A stretch of DNA of 7,127 nucleotides from a bacterium (GTDB lineage Bacteria > UBA9089 > JASEGY01): contig JASEGY010000181.1 of assembly GCA_030019105.1 (NCBI GenBank), forward strand, positions 1-7,127, read 5' to 3'. This document shows positions 1 through 5,347 of this stretch, one piece after another (positions within the stretch are counted from its first letter, which is position 1; every line of letters begins with the position of its first letter). The notes under the pieces were generated by a model. That model did no database searches, was not told where the DNA came from, and was given only the letters and a program-made list of their open reading frames with translations. A program made the position numbers and the translations under genes.

Positions 1-53
1 GCCTGAACTCCAAAGGATAGCCAACCCCAAAATCTTTTTCTTAACCACTATAG
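1..53 (+). mobile_element. Right end of MITE-like palindromic element (copy 1, cut by window edge)
   Basis: This is the 3' third of a non-coding element that recurs in full at 1873-2025, 4359-4514 (reversed) and 4782-4937. The match runs from the 'gcct...actcc' core through the terminal segment ACCCCAAAATC...CTATAG that ends at 53. It lacks the left part only because the window starts inside it. It encodes nothing. Immediately after it an array of 7-bp repeats begins, as also seen beside copies 3 and 4. The tRNA-Leu gene starts 62 nt downstream. MITE-like is an inference from the terminal inverted repeats of the full copies, since no transposase is visible here. Confidence 0.8.
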
Positions 54-55
54 TA

Positions 56-111
56 CCCACTTCTTACTTCCCATTTCCCACTTCCCACTTCCTACTTCTC
101 ATTTCCTACTT
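56..111 (+). repeat. Heptamer array CCCACTT-type, 8 units
   Basis: Eight consecutive 7-bp units in unbroken register, consensus CCYACTT, with variants such as CTTACTT, CCCATTT and CTCATTT. The array fills the space between the end of the palindromic element and the tRNA-Leu gene and stops 4 nt before the mature tRNA 5' end. No promoter-like sequence is recognisable inside it, so transcription of the tRNA probably starts further upstream. Confidence 0.85.
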
Positions 112-115
112 ATTT

Positions 116-202
116 GCGAGGGTGGCGGAATTGGCAGACGCGCTAGACTTAGGATCTAGTGGGGGAAACTCCATGCGGGTTCAAGTCCCGCCCTTCGCAC
201 CA
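116..202 (+). tRNA. tRNA-Leu, anticodon UAG, CCA encoded
   Basis: This is a class II tRNA gene of 87 nt that decodes CUN leucine codons. The acceptor stem GCGAGGG pairs with CCTTCGC (one G-U), followed by discriminator A199 and a genome-encoded CCA at 200-202. The anticodon stem is CTAGA/TCTAG (143-147 and 155-159) around the loop CTTAGGA, which gives anticodon TAG at 150-152 with the G37 typical of leucine tRNAs. A long variable arm (about 160-174) marks it as Leu/Ser/Tyr class, and the T stem-loop GCGGG-TTCAAGT-CCCGC is perfect. No oligo-T terminator follows. The next gene, nusA, is 238 nt downstream across a palindromic repeat. E. coli also has a leucine tRNA (leuU) near its nusA operon, but rimP, present there, is absent here. 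Confidence 0.97.
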
Positions 203-207
203 ACGCC

Positions 208-418
208 GATTGCGGATTGTAGATTGCGGATTGCGGAGTAAAATATCTGTAAGCGTTCACGGGTTCAGGGTTCAGGGTTCACGGTTCACGGTTGAGAAAA
301 GCAGCGAAAGACGGGCGATGTTCATCGCCGAAAGACGCAACAACCCTGAACGTTGAACCAGGAACCTGTGAACGGTTACAAATATCTTTAATCCGAAATC
401 CGCAATCCGAAATCCGAA
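208..418. repeat. Layered heptamer palindrome between tRNA-Leu and nusA
   Basis: This is an imperfect inverted repeat of about 210 bp made of nested layers. The outer left arm is four GATTGCG-type heptamers (208-235) facing four ATCCGAA-type heptamers (391-418), which are the reverse complement in shifted phase. The next layer is TAAAATATCTGTAAGCGTTCAC (in part) at 239-260 facing its complement at about 369-390. The third layer is five GGTTCAG/C heptamers (262-296) facing CCTGAAC-like units (344-372). The centre is a short perfect stem GGCGATG-TT-CATCGCC at 314-329. It contains no convincing gene. Transcribed, it would be a long hairpin in the nusA leader, but there is no T run, so I do not call it an intrinsic terminator. 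Confidence 0.85.
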
Positions 419-425
419 ATAAATT

Positions 426-433
426 AGGGAGGT
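426..433 (+). promoter_or_regulatory. Strong ribosome binding site that fixes the TTG start of nusA
   Basis: AGGGAGGT lies 7 nt before the TTG at 441. The reading frame is closed by a TAA at 420-422, and the next in-frame ATG is about 125 codons in. The TTG is therefore the only sensible start. Confidence 0.85.
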
Positions 434-440
434 AATTCGA

Positions 441-1712
441 TTGAAGGGAGAATTTTATGAGGCCTTAACTCAAATTGAAAGGACAAAAGGTATCTCCCGT
501 GAAGTTTTGATTAAGGCCATTGAGGATGCCCTTTCCTCTGCTTATAAGAAAAATTACGGCACGGCTTCCCATATCACAGCCCGGATTGATAACCAGACCG
601 GTAAGGAACATATTCTATCGGTTAAAAAAGTAGTGGAGAAAGTTTCCGACCCTAAGAGTCAGATCAGTCTGGAACAAGCGCGGAAAAAAGATGCTAAGAT
701 TCAACTGGACGATACCCTTGAGATAGAATTAACTCCTCAAGACTTTGGGAGAATCGCGGCTCAAACAGCCAGGCAGGTTATTGTTCAACGAATCAGAGAG
801 GCAGAAAGAGAGATCATGTATAATTCCTATAAAGAAAAAATTGGAAGCCTTGTTACTGGAAATGTACAAAGGATCAACCCAAAAAATGTTTTTATCGAAT
901 TAGGGAAAGCAGAGGCTATTCTGCCGGCCAGAGAACAACCGCCGAAAGAAAGATATAACATTGGTGATCGTATAAAAGCTTATCTGCTTGATGTAAAGAA
1001 TACTCCTAAGGGACCGCAGATCACGCTTTCCAGAACCTATCCTGAAATAGTTCGCAAGCTGTTTGAGATGGAGGTCCCGGAAATATATGAAGGGCTTGTG
1101 GAAATAAAAGCTGTTTCCCGTGATCCCGGGGCTAGATCAAAGATTGCTGTTTATTCAAAGGAAAAAGGGGTTGATTCGGTAGGGGCGTGTGTTGGTATGC
1201 GTGGGATGCGGGTTCAGGCGATAGTTAAGGAGCTTGGTGGAGAAAAGATCGATATTACTCAATATAGTGATGATCCGGCTACCTTTGTTACCAACTCTTT
1301 GAATCCAGCCCAAATTAAGCAGGTTATTATTGATGCAGCAAAAAAGACGGCCACGGTAATCGTTCCTGACAATCAACTTTCTTTGGCTATTGGGAAAAAC
1401 GGACAGAATGTCCGATTAGCCGCTAAATTGACTAATTGGCGAATTGATATTAATAGTGAGAGTGAATTTGAGAAGGAACAATCTGCTACCAAAGTAAAGG
1501 CCGCCAAAGAATTATTTAGTAAACCGGAAGAGGATATTTCAGCCCTTCCTGGAGTAGGACAGGCTATGAAAGACCGGCTGGCTAAGTCTGAAATTCGGAC
1601 TGTAGAAGAGGTAGTCAAGGTTGGTAAAGAGGGGCTGCTGAAAGTGCCGGGTATAGGAGAAGTTACAGCAACTAAAATTTTTGAAGCAGCTAAGGCTATG
1701 CTGGAAGGATAA
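441..1712 (+). CDS. nusA: Transcription termination/antitermination factor NusA
   Basis: NusA binds RNA polymerase near the RNA exit channel and modulates pausing, intrinsic termination and antitermination. The 423-aa product shows the full domain order. The RNAP-binding N-terminal domain is about 1-125, with the typical opening 'EALTQIERTKGISREVLIKAIEDAL'-like helix. An S1 domain follows at about 134-198. KH1 centres on GACVGMRG at 248-255 and KH2 on AIGKNGQNVRLAAKL at 316-330. A C-terminal helix-hairpin-helix module (about 365-423) has two hairpin motifs, LPGVG (369-373) and VPGIG (402-406). Firmicute NusA usually stops after KH2 at about 370 aa and E. coli has two acidic C-terminal repeats (495 aa), so this is an intermediate form with one module. 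Translation starts at TTG with a strong ribosome binding site. Upstream is tRNA-Leu rather than rimP. Downstream is a 341-nt repeat-filled gap before infB. Confidence 0.97.
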   Translation: MKGEFYEALTQIERTKGISREVLIKAIEDALSSAYKKNYGTASHITARIDNQTGKEHILSVKKVVEKVSDPKSQISLEQARKKDAKIQLDDTLEIELTPQDFGRIAAQTARQVIVQRIREAEREIMYNSYKEKIGSLVTGNVQRINPKNVFIELGKAEAILPAREQPPKERYNIGDRIKAYLLDVKNTPKGPQITLSRTYPEIVRKLFEMEVPEIYEGLVEIKAVSRDPGARSKIAVYSKEKGVDSVGACVGMRGMRVQAIVKELGGEKIDITQYSDDPATFVTNSLNPAQIKQVIIDAAKKTATVIVPDNQLSLAIGKNGQNVRLAAKLTNWRIDINSESEFEKEQSATKVKAAKELFSKPEEDISALPGVGQAMKDRLAKSEIRTVEEVVKVGKEGLLKVPGIGEVTATKIFEAAKAMLEG

Positions 1713-1728
1713 CGGTTTCTATTACAGA

Positions 1729-1866
1729 TCGGCGGAAATTCCTGGGTAGTTTCAGCAGGGTTCCAGGTTCAGGGTTCAAGGTTCACGGTTCGAAGAGCGC
1801 AAGGCGACCAACCGTGAACCGGGAACCTGACAACCTGATTAGAAACACGGGAAGGACTTTCGCCGA
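1729..1866. repeat. GGTTCAC-heptamer palindrome downstream of nusA
   Basis: This is an imperfect inverted repeat of about 138 bp. Its outer ends are TCGGCGGAAA (1729-1738) and its near-complement CTTTCGCCGA (1857-1866). The inner left arm is five heptamers in perfect register (1759-1793): GGTTCCA, GGTTCAG, GGTTCAA, GGTTCAC, GGTTCGA. The right arm CAACCGTGAACCGGGAACC (1808-1826) is complementary to them. The loop holds AAGAGCGCAAGGCGAC. The same GGTTCAN unit forms a layer of the palindrome at 208-418, so both belong to one repeat family. There is no T tract, and function as a terminator is unproven. Confidence 0.8.
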
Positions 1867-1872
1867 ACAGTA

Positions 1873-2025
1873 TTATAGCTTTTAAGATAATGTTTTTGGG
1901 GTAGGCGAGTTCAATATAGACTATGTAGCTTTTGGAGTTAATCCGTTAGGATTTCATTACTTATGAAAGGCTAAAGCCTAAACTCCAATTACAACCAACC
2001 CCAAAATCTTTCTTAAATACTATAG
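1873..2025 (+). mobile_element. MITE-like palindromic element, full copy 2, upstream of infB
   Basis: A non-coding element of about 153 bp. It is bounded by imperfect terminal inverted repeats of about 30 bp (1873-1903 and 1997-2025) with TATAG/CTATAG tips and a conserved TTTTGGGGT/ACCCCAAAA inner edge. The core has two small stem-loops, ATCC-GTTA-GGAT and AGGCT-AA-AGCCT, enclosed by a GGAGTT/AACTCC stem. The copy is in the same orientation as infB and ends 28 nt before its start codon, just upstream of the ribosome binding site. It is about as well preserved as the other copies but is not flanked by an obvious heptamer array, except for the palindrome ending at 1866. The rest of the 1713-2053 gap shows no gene. 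Confidence 0.85.
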
Positions 2026-2053
2026 TTTCGTGTTTTGAATTAAGGAGAAATAA

Positions 2054-3988
2054 ATGAGAGTCTATGAGTTGGCTAAAAAACTGGGGTGTCCAAGTAAACA
2101 AATGGCACTTGAATTGCGGGAGTTAGGGATAGAGGTTAAAAGTTATATGAGCTCTATCACGGCTGAAGCAGCTCAAGAGGTATTAGATTTATATGCTAAG
2201 AAGCCGGCAGCGCCTCCGCCTCTACTTAAAGAGATATCTATTACTGATCCTATTACGATAGGTGAATTAGCCCCTAAGCTTGAATTAAGTCCTGCCAACT
2301 TGATCAAAAACCTCCTCGACCAGGGTAAAACTTACACTATAAATCAGCATTTAAGTGGTGAATTGGCTAAAGAGATTGCCGAAGGTTATGGTTTTAAAGT
2401 CAAAGAAGTAATCCCACTGGAAGAAGTTGAAATGTCTCTGGTCGAAGAGGCTGAAGCAGCGGAAGATTTAAAACCCCGCCCCCCGATAGTTACTATTATG
2501 GGACATGTGGATCATGGCAAAACTAAGCTCTTAGACGCTATTAGAACTACCGACGTAGTAGCCGGCGAGGCCGGCGGAATTACTCAACATATTGGGGCAT
2601 ATAAGGTCAGGGTTAATCAAGGGGAGGTAACTTTTCTTGATACCCCGGGGCATGAAGCCTTTACCGCTATGCGTGCCAGGGGAGCCCAGGTAACGGATAT
2701 AGTTGTGCTGGTCGTGGCTGCTGATGATGGGGTGATGCCTCAGACCCGGGAGGCGATAGACCACGCCAAGGCAGCCGGGGTGCCCATTGTGGTCGCCATA
2801 AATAAGATTGATCTTCCTGCGGCTAATAAAGACAGGGTAAAACAACAATTGTCCGAACTTGACCTTCTTCCGGAGGAATGGGGAGGCAAAACCATTTTTG
2901 CCGAAATCTCTGCTAAACATAAGCTGGGCATAGAGAATCTATTAGAGATGCTTTTGCTTGAGGCGGAAATGTTGGAACTCAAAGCTAATCCTGACAAGAA
3001 GGCCAACGGGGTGGTTATTGAGGCCCGGTTAGATAAAGGAAGGGGCGCCGTAGCCACCTTGCTTGTTCAGGATGGTTCCATGAAGGTGAGTGATCCTATT
3101 GTACTTGGCCAGTATTGGGGACGAGTAAGGGCGATGCTCAATGACAAGGGCCAAAAGGTTGCGGTGGCTTCACCTTCAACGCCGGTAGAGGTGCTTGGAC
3201 TTTCCGGAGTTCCCCAGGCCGGAGATGCTTTTTTCGTAGTAGACAGCGAAAGAGAGGCGAAACAGATATCTTCAAAGAGACAGTCTATCCACAGGGAGAA
3301 GGCAGCCAAGGTCGCTCATCGTCTTTCCCTTGATGATCTATACCGAAAGATTCAAGAAGAAGGGATCAAGGAGTTGGACATAATTATCAAGACTGACGTC
3401 CAGGGGTCCTGTGAGGCATTAAAGGAATCCTTAGAAAAAATCGGCAGCGGTCAGGTAAAGGTAAAAGTAAAGGTTATTCATCAAGGCGTAGGGGCAATCA
3501 AAGAGAGTGATGTAATGCTTGCCTCAGCTTCAAATGCGATTATCATAGGTTTCCACGTCCGGCCGGCTAATCCTGATGTCAAAGAATTAGCCGAAAAGGA
3601 GGGCGTGGATATGCGGATGTACCGGGTGATATACGATGTTACCTCGGATATCAAGCTCGCCCTGGAAGGTCTCCTGGAACCGGAAATCAGAGAGGTAATT
3701 ATAGGTTTAGTTGAAGTAAGGCAGCTATTTAAGGTGTCTAAGATCGGCGCGATAGCCGGTTCTTATGTGAAAGAGGGTAAAATAACTCGTGGGGCTGAAG
3801 CAAGATTGATTCGAGACGGGGTTGTTATCTATGAAGGTAAGATCGCATCTTTGCGTCGTTTTAAGGAAGATGTGGCTGAAGTAGCCACTGGTTTTGAGTG
3901 TGGGATTACTTTGGTTGACTTTCAGGATATCAAAGAAAGCGATATCATAGAGGTGTTCACTACCGAGGTAATACCAAAAAAGCTGTAA
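2054..3988 (+). CDS. infB: Translation initiation factor IF-2
   Basis: IF-2 is the GTPase that brings fMet-tRNA to the 30S subunit and promotes 50S joining. The 644-aa protein has two short IF2_N helical modules (about 1-48 and 62-116) joined by a brief proline-rich linker (AAPPP), which places it at the compact end of the family. The G domain follows, with G1 GHVDHGKT (150-157), the switch I segment GGITQHIG (174-181), G3 DTPGH (196-200), G4 NKID (250-253) and G5 SAK (286-288). Next come the domain II beta-barrel, domain III (about 425-530) with the typical DVQGSCEAL stretch (448-456), and the C-terminal fMet-tRNA-binding barrel (about 548-640). Start ATG has AAGGAG 6 nt upstream. It is separated from nusA by repeats, so it may have its own transcript start or be read through. 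All catalytic motifs are intact. Confidence 0.98.
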   Translation: MRVYELAKKLGCPSKQMALELRELGIEVKSYMSSITAEAAQEVLDLYAKKPAAPPPLLKEISITDPITIGELAPKLELSPANLIKNLLDQGKTYTINQHLSGELAKEIAEGYGFKVKEVIPLEEVEMSLVEEAEAAEDLKPRPPIVTIMGHVDHGKTKLLDAIRTTDVVAGEAGGITQHIGAYKVRVNQGEVTFLDTPGHEAFTAMRARGAQVTDIVVLVVAADDGVMPQTREAIDHAKAAGVPIVVAINKIDLPAANKDRVKQQLSELDLLPEEWGGKTIFAEISAKHKLGIENLLEMLLLEAEMLELKANPDKKANGVVIEARLDKGRGAVATLLVQDGSMKVSDPIVLGQYWGRVRAMLNDKGQKVAVASPSTPVEVLGLSGVPQAGDAFFVVDSEREAKQISSKRQSIHREKAAKVAHRLSLDDLYRKIQEEGIKELDIIIKTDVQGSCEALKESLEKIGSGQVKVKVKVIHQGVGAIKESDVMLASASNAIIIGFHVRPANPDVKELAEKEGVDMRMYRVIYDVTSDIKLALEGLLEPEIREVIIGLVEVRQLFKVSKIGAIAGSYVKEGKITRGAEARLIRDGVVIYEGKIASLRRFKEDVAEVATGFECGITLVDFQDIKESDIIEVFTTEVIPKKL

Positions 3989-4060
3989 CTGGTTATTGGT
4001 AGTCTGGTGGTCTGAAAAATACCAGACAACCGGATACCAGATAACCAGATACCAGACACC
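3989..4060. repeat. Hairpin of 7-8 bp CCAGATA-type repeats between infB and ylxP
   Basis: Directly after the infB stop codon, CTGGTTAT...GTCTG (3989-4014) is an imperfect complement (about 19 of 26) of CAGAC...ATAACCAG (4023-4048), with an A-rich loop. The right arm is built of short units CCGGATA, CCAGATAA, CCAGATA and CCAGACA in tandem and runs on to within a few bases of the ylxP ATG. It has no downstream T run, so it does not look like a classical terminator. It may insulate or structure the ylxP leader. Confidence 0.7.
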
Positions 4061-4064
4061 AAAT

Positions 4065-4346
4065 ATGGTAGTAGGCATTTGTCGAATAAAACTTCATCTT
4101 CCAGCCAGTAATTCCTTAAAGGCAAAGCGCCAGGCCATCCGACCGATTATCGAGCGGGTAAAGAAATTTAATATCTCTATTGCTGAAGTTGATTCAAATG
4201 ACTTCTGGCAAACAGCTACGCTTGGCCTGGCCAATATCTCCACTGATGCCGCCCACATCCACAGGATATTTAACCACGTTATTTCTGTGATTGAAGCCAA
4301 TCACGGAGATGTTCAGTTAGTTGATTACGAGATAGAGATGCTTTAA
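4065..4346 (+). CDS. ylxP: YlxP-like DUF503 protein
   Basis: A 93-aa protein of the DUF503/YlxP family, a small alpha-beta protein usually encoded between infB and rbfA. Its role is not settled, though linkage to ribosome assembly and initiation genes suggests work in the same process. The family pattern is clear: the opening MVVGICRIKLHLP, then SLKAKR, then ISIAEVDSNDFWQTATLGLA and a C-terminal helix. The ATG at 4065 gives exactly the family N-terminus. An in-frame TTG at 3996 would add 23 residues (such as GYQITRYQT) that are translated repeat, so I reject it. No Shine-Dalgarno sequence is visible before 4065, because the upstream bases are repeat units. Translation may therefore rely on coupling or a weak start. 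The gene is 76 nt after infB. Confidence 0.9.
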   Translation: MVVGICRIKLHLPASNSLKAKRQAIRPIIERVKKFNISIAEVDSNDFWQTATLGLANISTDAAHIHRIFNHVISVIEANHGDVQLVDYEIEML

Positions 4347-4360
4347 AGTAAGTAGTAAGT
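4347..4360 (+). repeat. Heptamer pair AGTAAGT
   Basis: Two perfect AGTAAGT units begin at the base after the ylxP stop codon and run into the tip of element copy 3. The same unit reappears on the other side of that element at 4513-4526. Confidence 0.75.
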
Positions 4361-4514
4361 ATAGTGTTTAAGAAAAAGATTTTGGGGTTGGATATCAATT
4401 GGAGTTTAGGCTTTAGCCTTTCATAACTAATAAAATCCTAAAGGATTAACTCCGAAAGCTACATAGCCTGTCTTGAATTCGCTTACCCCAAAATATTTAT
4501 CTTAAGAGCTATAG
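4359..4514 (-). mobile_element. MITE-like palindromic element, full copy 3, reversed
   Basis: A 156-bp copy in the opposite orientation to copies 1, 2 and 4. Terminal inverted repeats lie at 4359-4389 and 4484-4514 (tips GTATAG and CTATAG). Aligned by eye with copy 4 it shows about 11 mismatches and no gaps over 156 bp, about 93% identity. Both core stem-loops and the GGAGTTTAGG / AACTCC enclosing stem are present. It is flanked on both sides by AGTAAGT heptamers. It lies just downstream of ylxP. Confidence 0.88.
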
Positions 4515-4546
4515 TAAGTAGTAAGTACTAAGTACTAAGTACTAAG
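4513..4546 (+). repeat. Heptamer array AGTAAGT / ACTAAGT
   Basis: Units in register: AGTAAGT twice, ACTAAGT twice and a partial ACTAAG. They run from the tip of element copy 3 to the left boundary of the 156-bp terminal-inverted-repeat element. The array seems to continue beyond that element at 4703-4716 (CTAAGTA twice), as if interrupted by it. Confidence 0.8.
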
Positions 4547-4702
4547 AAGCTATCTCAATCAAAATCTTGCTTGCTTTCAACGTGCCATATTTATTGGCCT
4601 TACCAAAAAAGGAAGCAATCAATCTCTCATTGCTGGTTCAACTTGTTTCTGCTTACTATGCCTGCACTTAGAGCACACATCGTCGTTTGATTGAGATAGA
4701 CT
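4547..4702. mobile_element. Second, unrelated 156-bp element with terminal inverted repeats
   Basis: The ends CTATCTCAATCAAA (4550-4563) and TTTGATTGAGATAG (4686-4699) are a perfect 14-bp inverted repeat, extending to about 15 of 17 if the bounds are 4547 and 4702. The flanks CTAAG (4542-4546) and CTAAG (4703-4707) could be a 5-bp target duplication. However, the surrounding repeat contains CTAAG anyway, so this is weak. The interior has a different character from the neighbouring repeats. On the minus strand it contains a short open stretch reading ASFFGKANKYGTLKASKIL and another with a C-x-x-C pair (VCSKCRHSKQK), possibly scraps of a lost transposase or other protein. It has no intact gene. 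It is probably a deletion-derived insertion sequence or MITE. Confidence 0.6.
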
Positions 4703-4716
4703 CTAAGTACTAAGTA
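4703..4716 (+). repeat. Continuation of the ACTAAGT heptamer array
   Basis: Two CTAAGTA units, the same heptamer (in shifted phase) as at 4527-4546, follow the right end of the 156-bp element. A short non-repetitive stretch (4717-4733) then leads to the next array. Confidence 0.65.
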
Positions 4717-4733
4717 ATAGAGACTGAATTGGT

Positions 4734-4782
4734 TACTACCTACTACCTACTACCTACTACCTACTACCTACTACCTACTACC
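4734..4782 (+). repeat. Perfect heptamer array TACTACC x7
   Basis: Seven identical TACTACC units without a mismatch are the most uniform array in the window. The last C is also the first base of the CTATAG tip of element copy 4. Perfect identity implies recent expansion or active homogenisation. Confidence 0.9.
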
Positions 4783-4937
4783 TATAGCTCTTAAGATAAA
4801 TATTTTGGGGTAGGTGAATTCAAGATAGACTATGTAGCTTTCGGAGTTAATCCTTTAGGATTTCATTAGTTATGAAAGGCTAAAGCCTAAAGTCCAAAGG
4901 ATAACGAACCCCAAAATCTTTTTCTTAAATACTATAC
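4782..4937 (+). mobile_element. MITE-like palindromic element, full copy 4, upstream of rbfA
   Basis: A 156-bp copy in gene orientation. The 31-bp imperfect terminal inverted repeats are at 4782-4812 and 4907-4937, with tips CTATAG and CTATAC. Core stem-loops are ATCCTTTAGGAT (4850-4861) and AGGCTAAAGCCT (4877-4888). GGAGTT at 4843-4848 faces AAAGTCC, where one base of the enclosing stem has changed compared with copies 2 and 3. TACTACC heptamers flank it on both sides. It ends 45 nt before the rbfA start. Confidence 0.88.
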
Positions 4938-4969
4938 TACCTACTACCTACTATTTACTGCCTACTGGT
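4935..4969 (+). repeat. Heptamer array TACTACC, decaying toward rbfA
   Basis: Five units in register: TACTACC twice, then TACTATT, TACTGCC and TACTGGT. Divergence increases toward the rbfA ribosome binding site, which begins where the array ends. The unit is the same as on the far side of element copy 4. Confidence 0.85.
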
Positions 4970-4975
4970 GAGGTG
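4970..4975 (+). promoter_or_regulatory. Ribosome binding site that selects the rbfA ATG
   Basis: GAGGTG lies 6 nt before the ATG at 4982. The in-frame GTG at 4973 overlaps this site, so it cannot be the start it would otherwise appear to be. Confidence 0.75.
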
Positions 4976-4981
4976 ACTCTA

Positions 4982-5347
4982 ATGAGACATCATCCTTATA
5001 AGCGAATGGATCGGGTAAATGAATTGATCAGGGAGGAGATTAGTGACATAATTCTCCATCGAATTAAGGACCCACATCTTGGTTTTGTTACTGTCACCAG
5101 GGCGGATGTCTCTCCTGACCTGAATGAGGCTAAGGTTTATGTCAGTATCTTGGGGGAAGAACCTGAGGTGAAACAAAGTATGAACATATTGAACAAGGCG
5201 GCTCCTTTTATCCGAAACGAAGTTGGGAAGAGGATAAGATTAAAGTATATCCCTAAAGTGATTTTCAAGTTTGACCCATCAATAGAGTATAGTGTCCATA
5301 TATCTCAAATGCTCGAATCTCTTAAGAAGACTGAGGAAGGAGTGTAG
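4982..5347 (+). CDS. rbfA: 30S ribosome-binding factor RbfA
   Basis: RbfA binds the 30S subunit near the 5' end of 16S rRNA, assists late small-subunit maturation and is needed for cold adaptation in studied bacteria. The 121-aa protein has the KH-like fold signatures: RVNELIREEISDIILHRIKD (11-30), the strand FVTVTRADVSPDL, AKVYVSILG, and the C-terminal RIRLKYIPKVIFKFDPSIEY segment. The conserved kink of the RNA-binding helix-turn-helix, normally Ala-X-Gly, reads A73-A74-P75 here. The ATG at 4982 is favoured over the GTG at 4973 because of the ribosome binding site. Its stop codon is immediately followed by the start of the nrnA-like gene with zero spacing, which indicates one transcript and translational coupling. 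Confidence 0.96.
   Translation: MRHHPYKRMDRVNELIREEISDIILHRIKDPHLGFVTVTRADVSPDLNEAKVYVSILGEEPEVKQSMNILNKAAPFIRNEVGKRIRLKYIPKVIFKFDPSIEYSVHISQMLESLKKTEEGV

Noticed and set aside
159..356. 65-codon open frame over the tRNA 3' half and the first palindrome
   Set aside because: It starts inside the tRNA variable arm and its translation is low-complexity repeat (GFRVQGSRFTVE-like) from GGTTCAG heptamers; it has no ribosome binding site.
56..418. Possible CRISPR array
   Set aside because: The repeats are contiguous 7-bp units without spacers, and no cas genes are present.
208..420. Intrinsic terminator after tRNA-Leu
   Set aside because: The inverted repeat is long but lacks a T tract after either arm, so termination is not supported by sequence.
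2010..2026. TATAGT at the element tip as a -10 box for infB
   Set aside because: No -35-like hexamer lies at suitable spacing (the region is ACCCCAAAATC), and the sequence is explained by the terminal inverted repeat.
3996..4064. TTG-initiated 23-residue extension of ylxP
   Set aside because: It is translated hairpin repeat, absent from the family, and has no ribosome binding site. The family N-terminus begins at 4065.
3725..4125. Minus-strand open frames over the infB 3' end and ylxP
   Set aside because: They are shadows of well-supported plus-strand genes, with repeat-derived runs such as WYLVIWYPVVWY.
4973..4981. GTG start of rbfA
   Set aside because: It overlaps the ribosome binding site serving the ATG at 4982 and adds residues not typical of RbfA.
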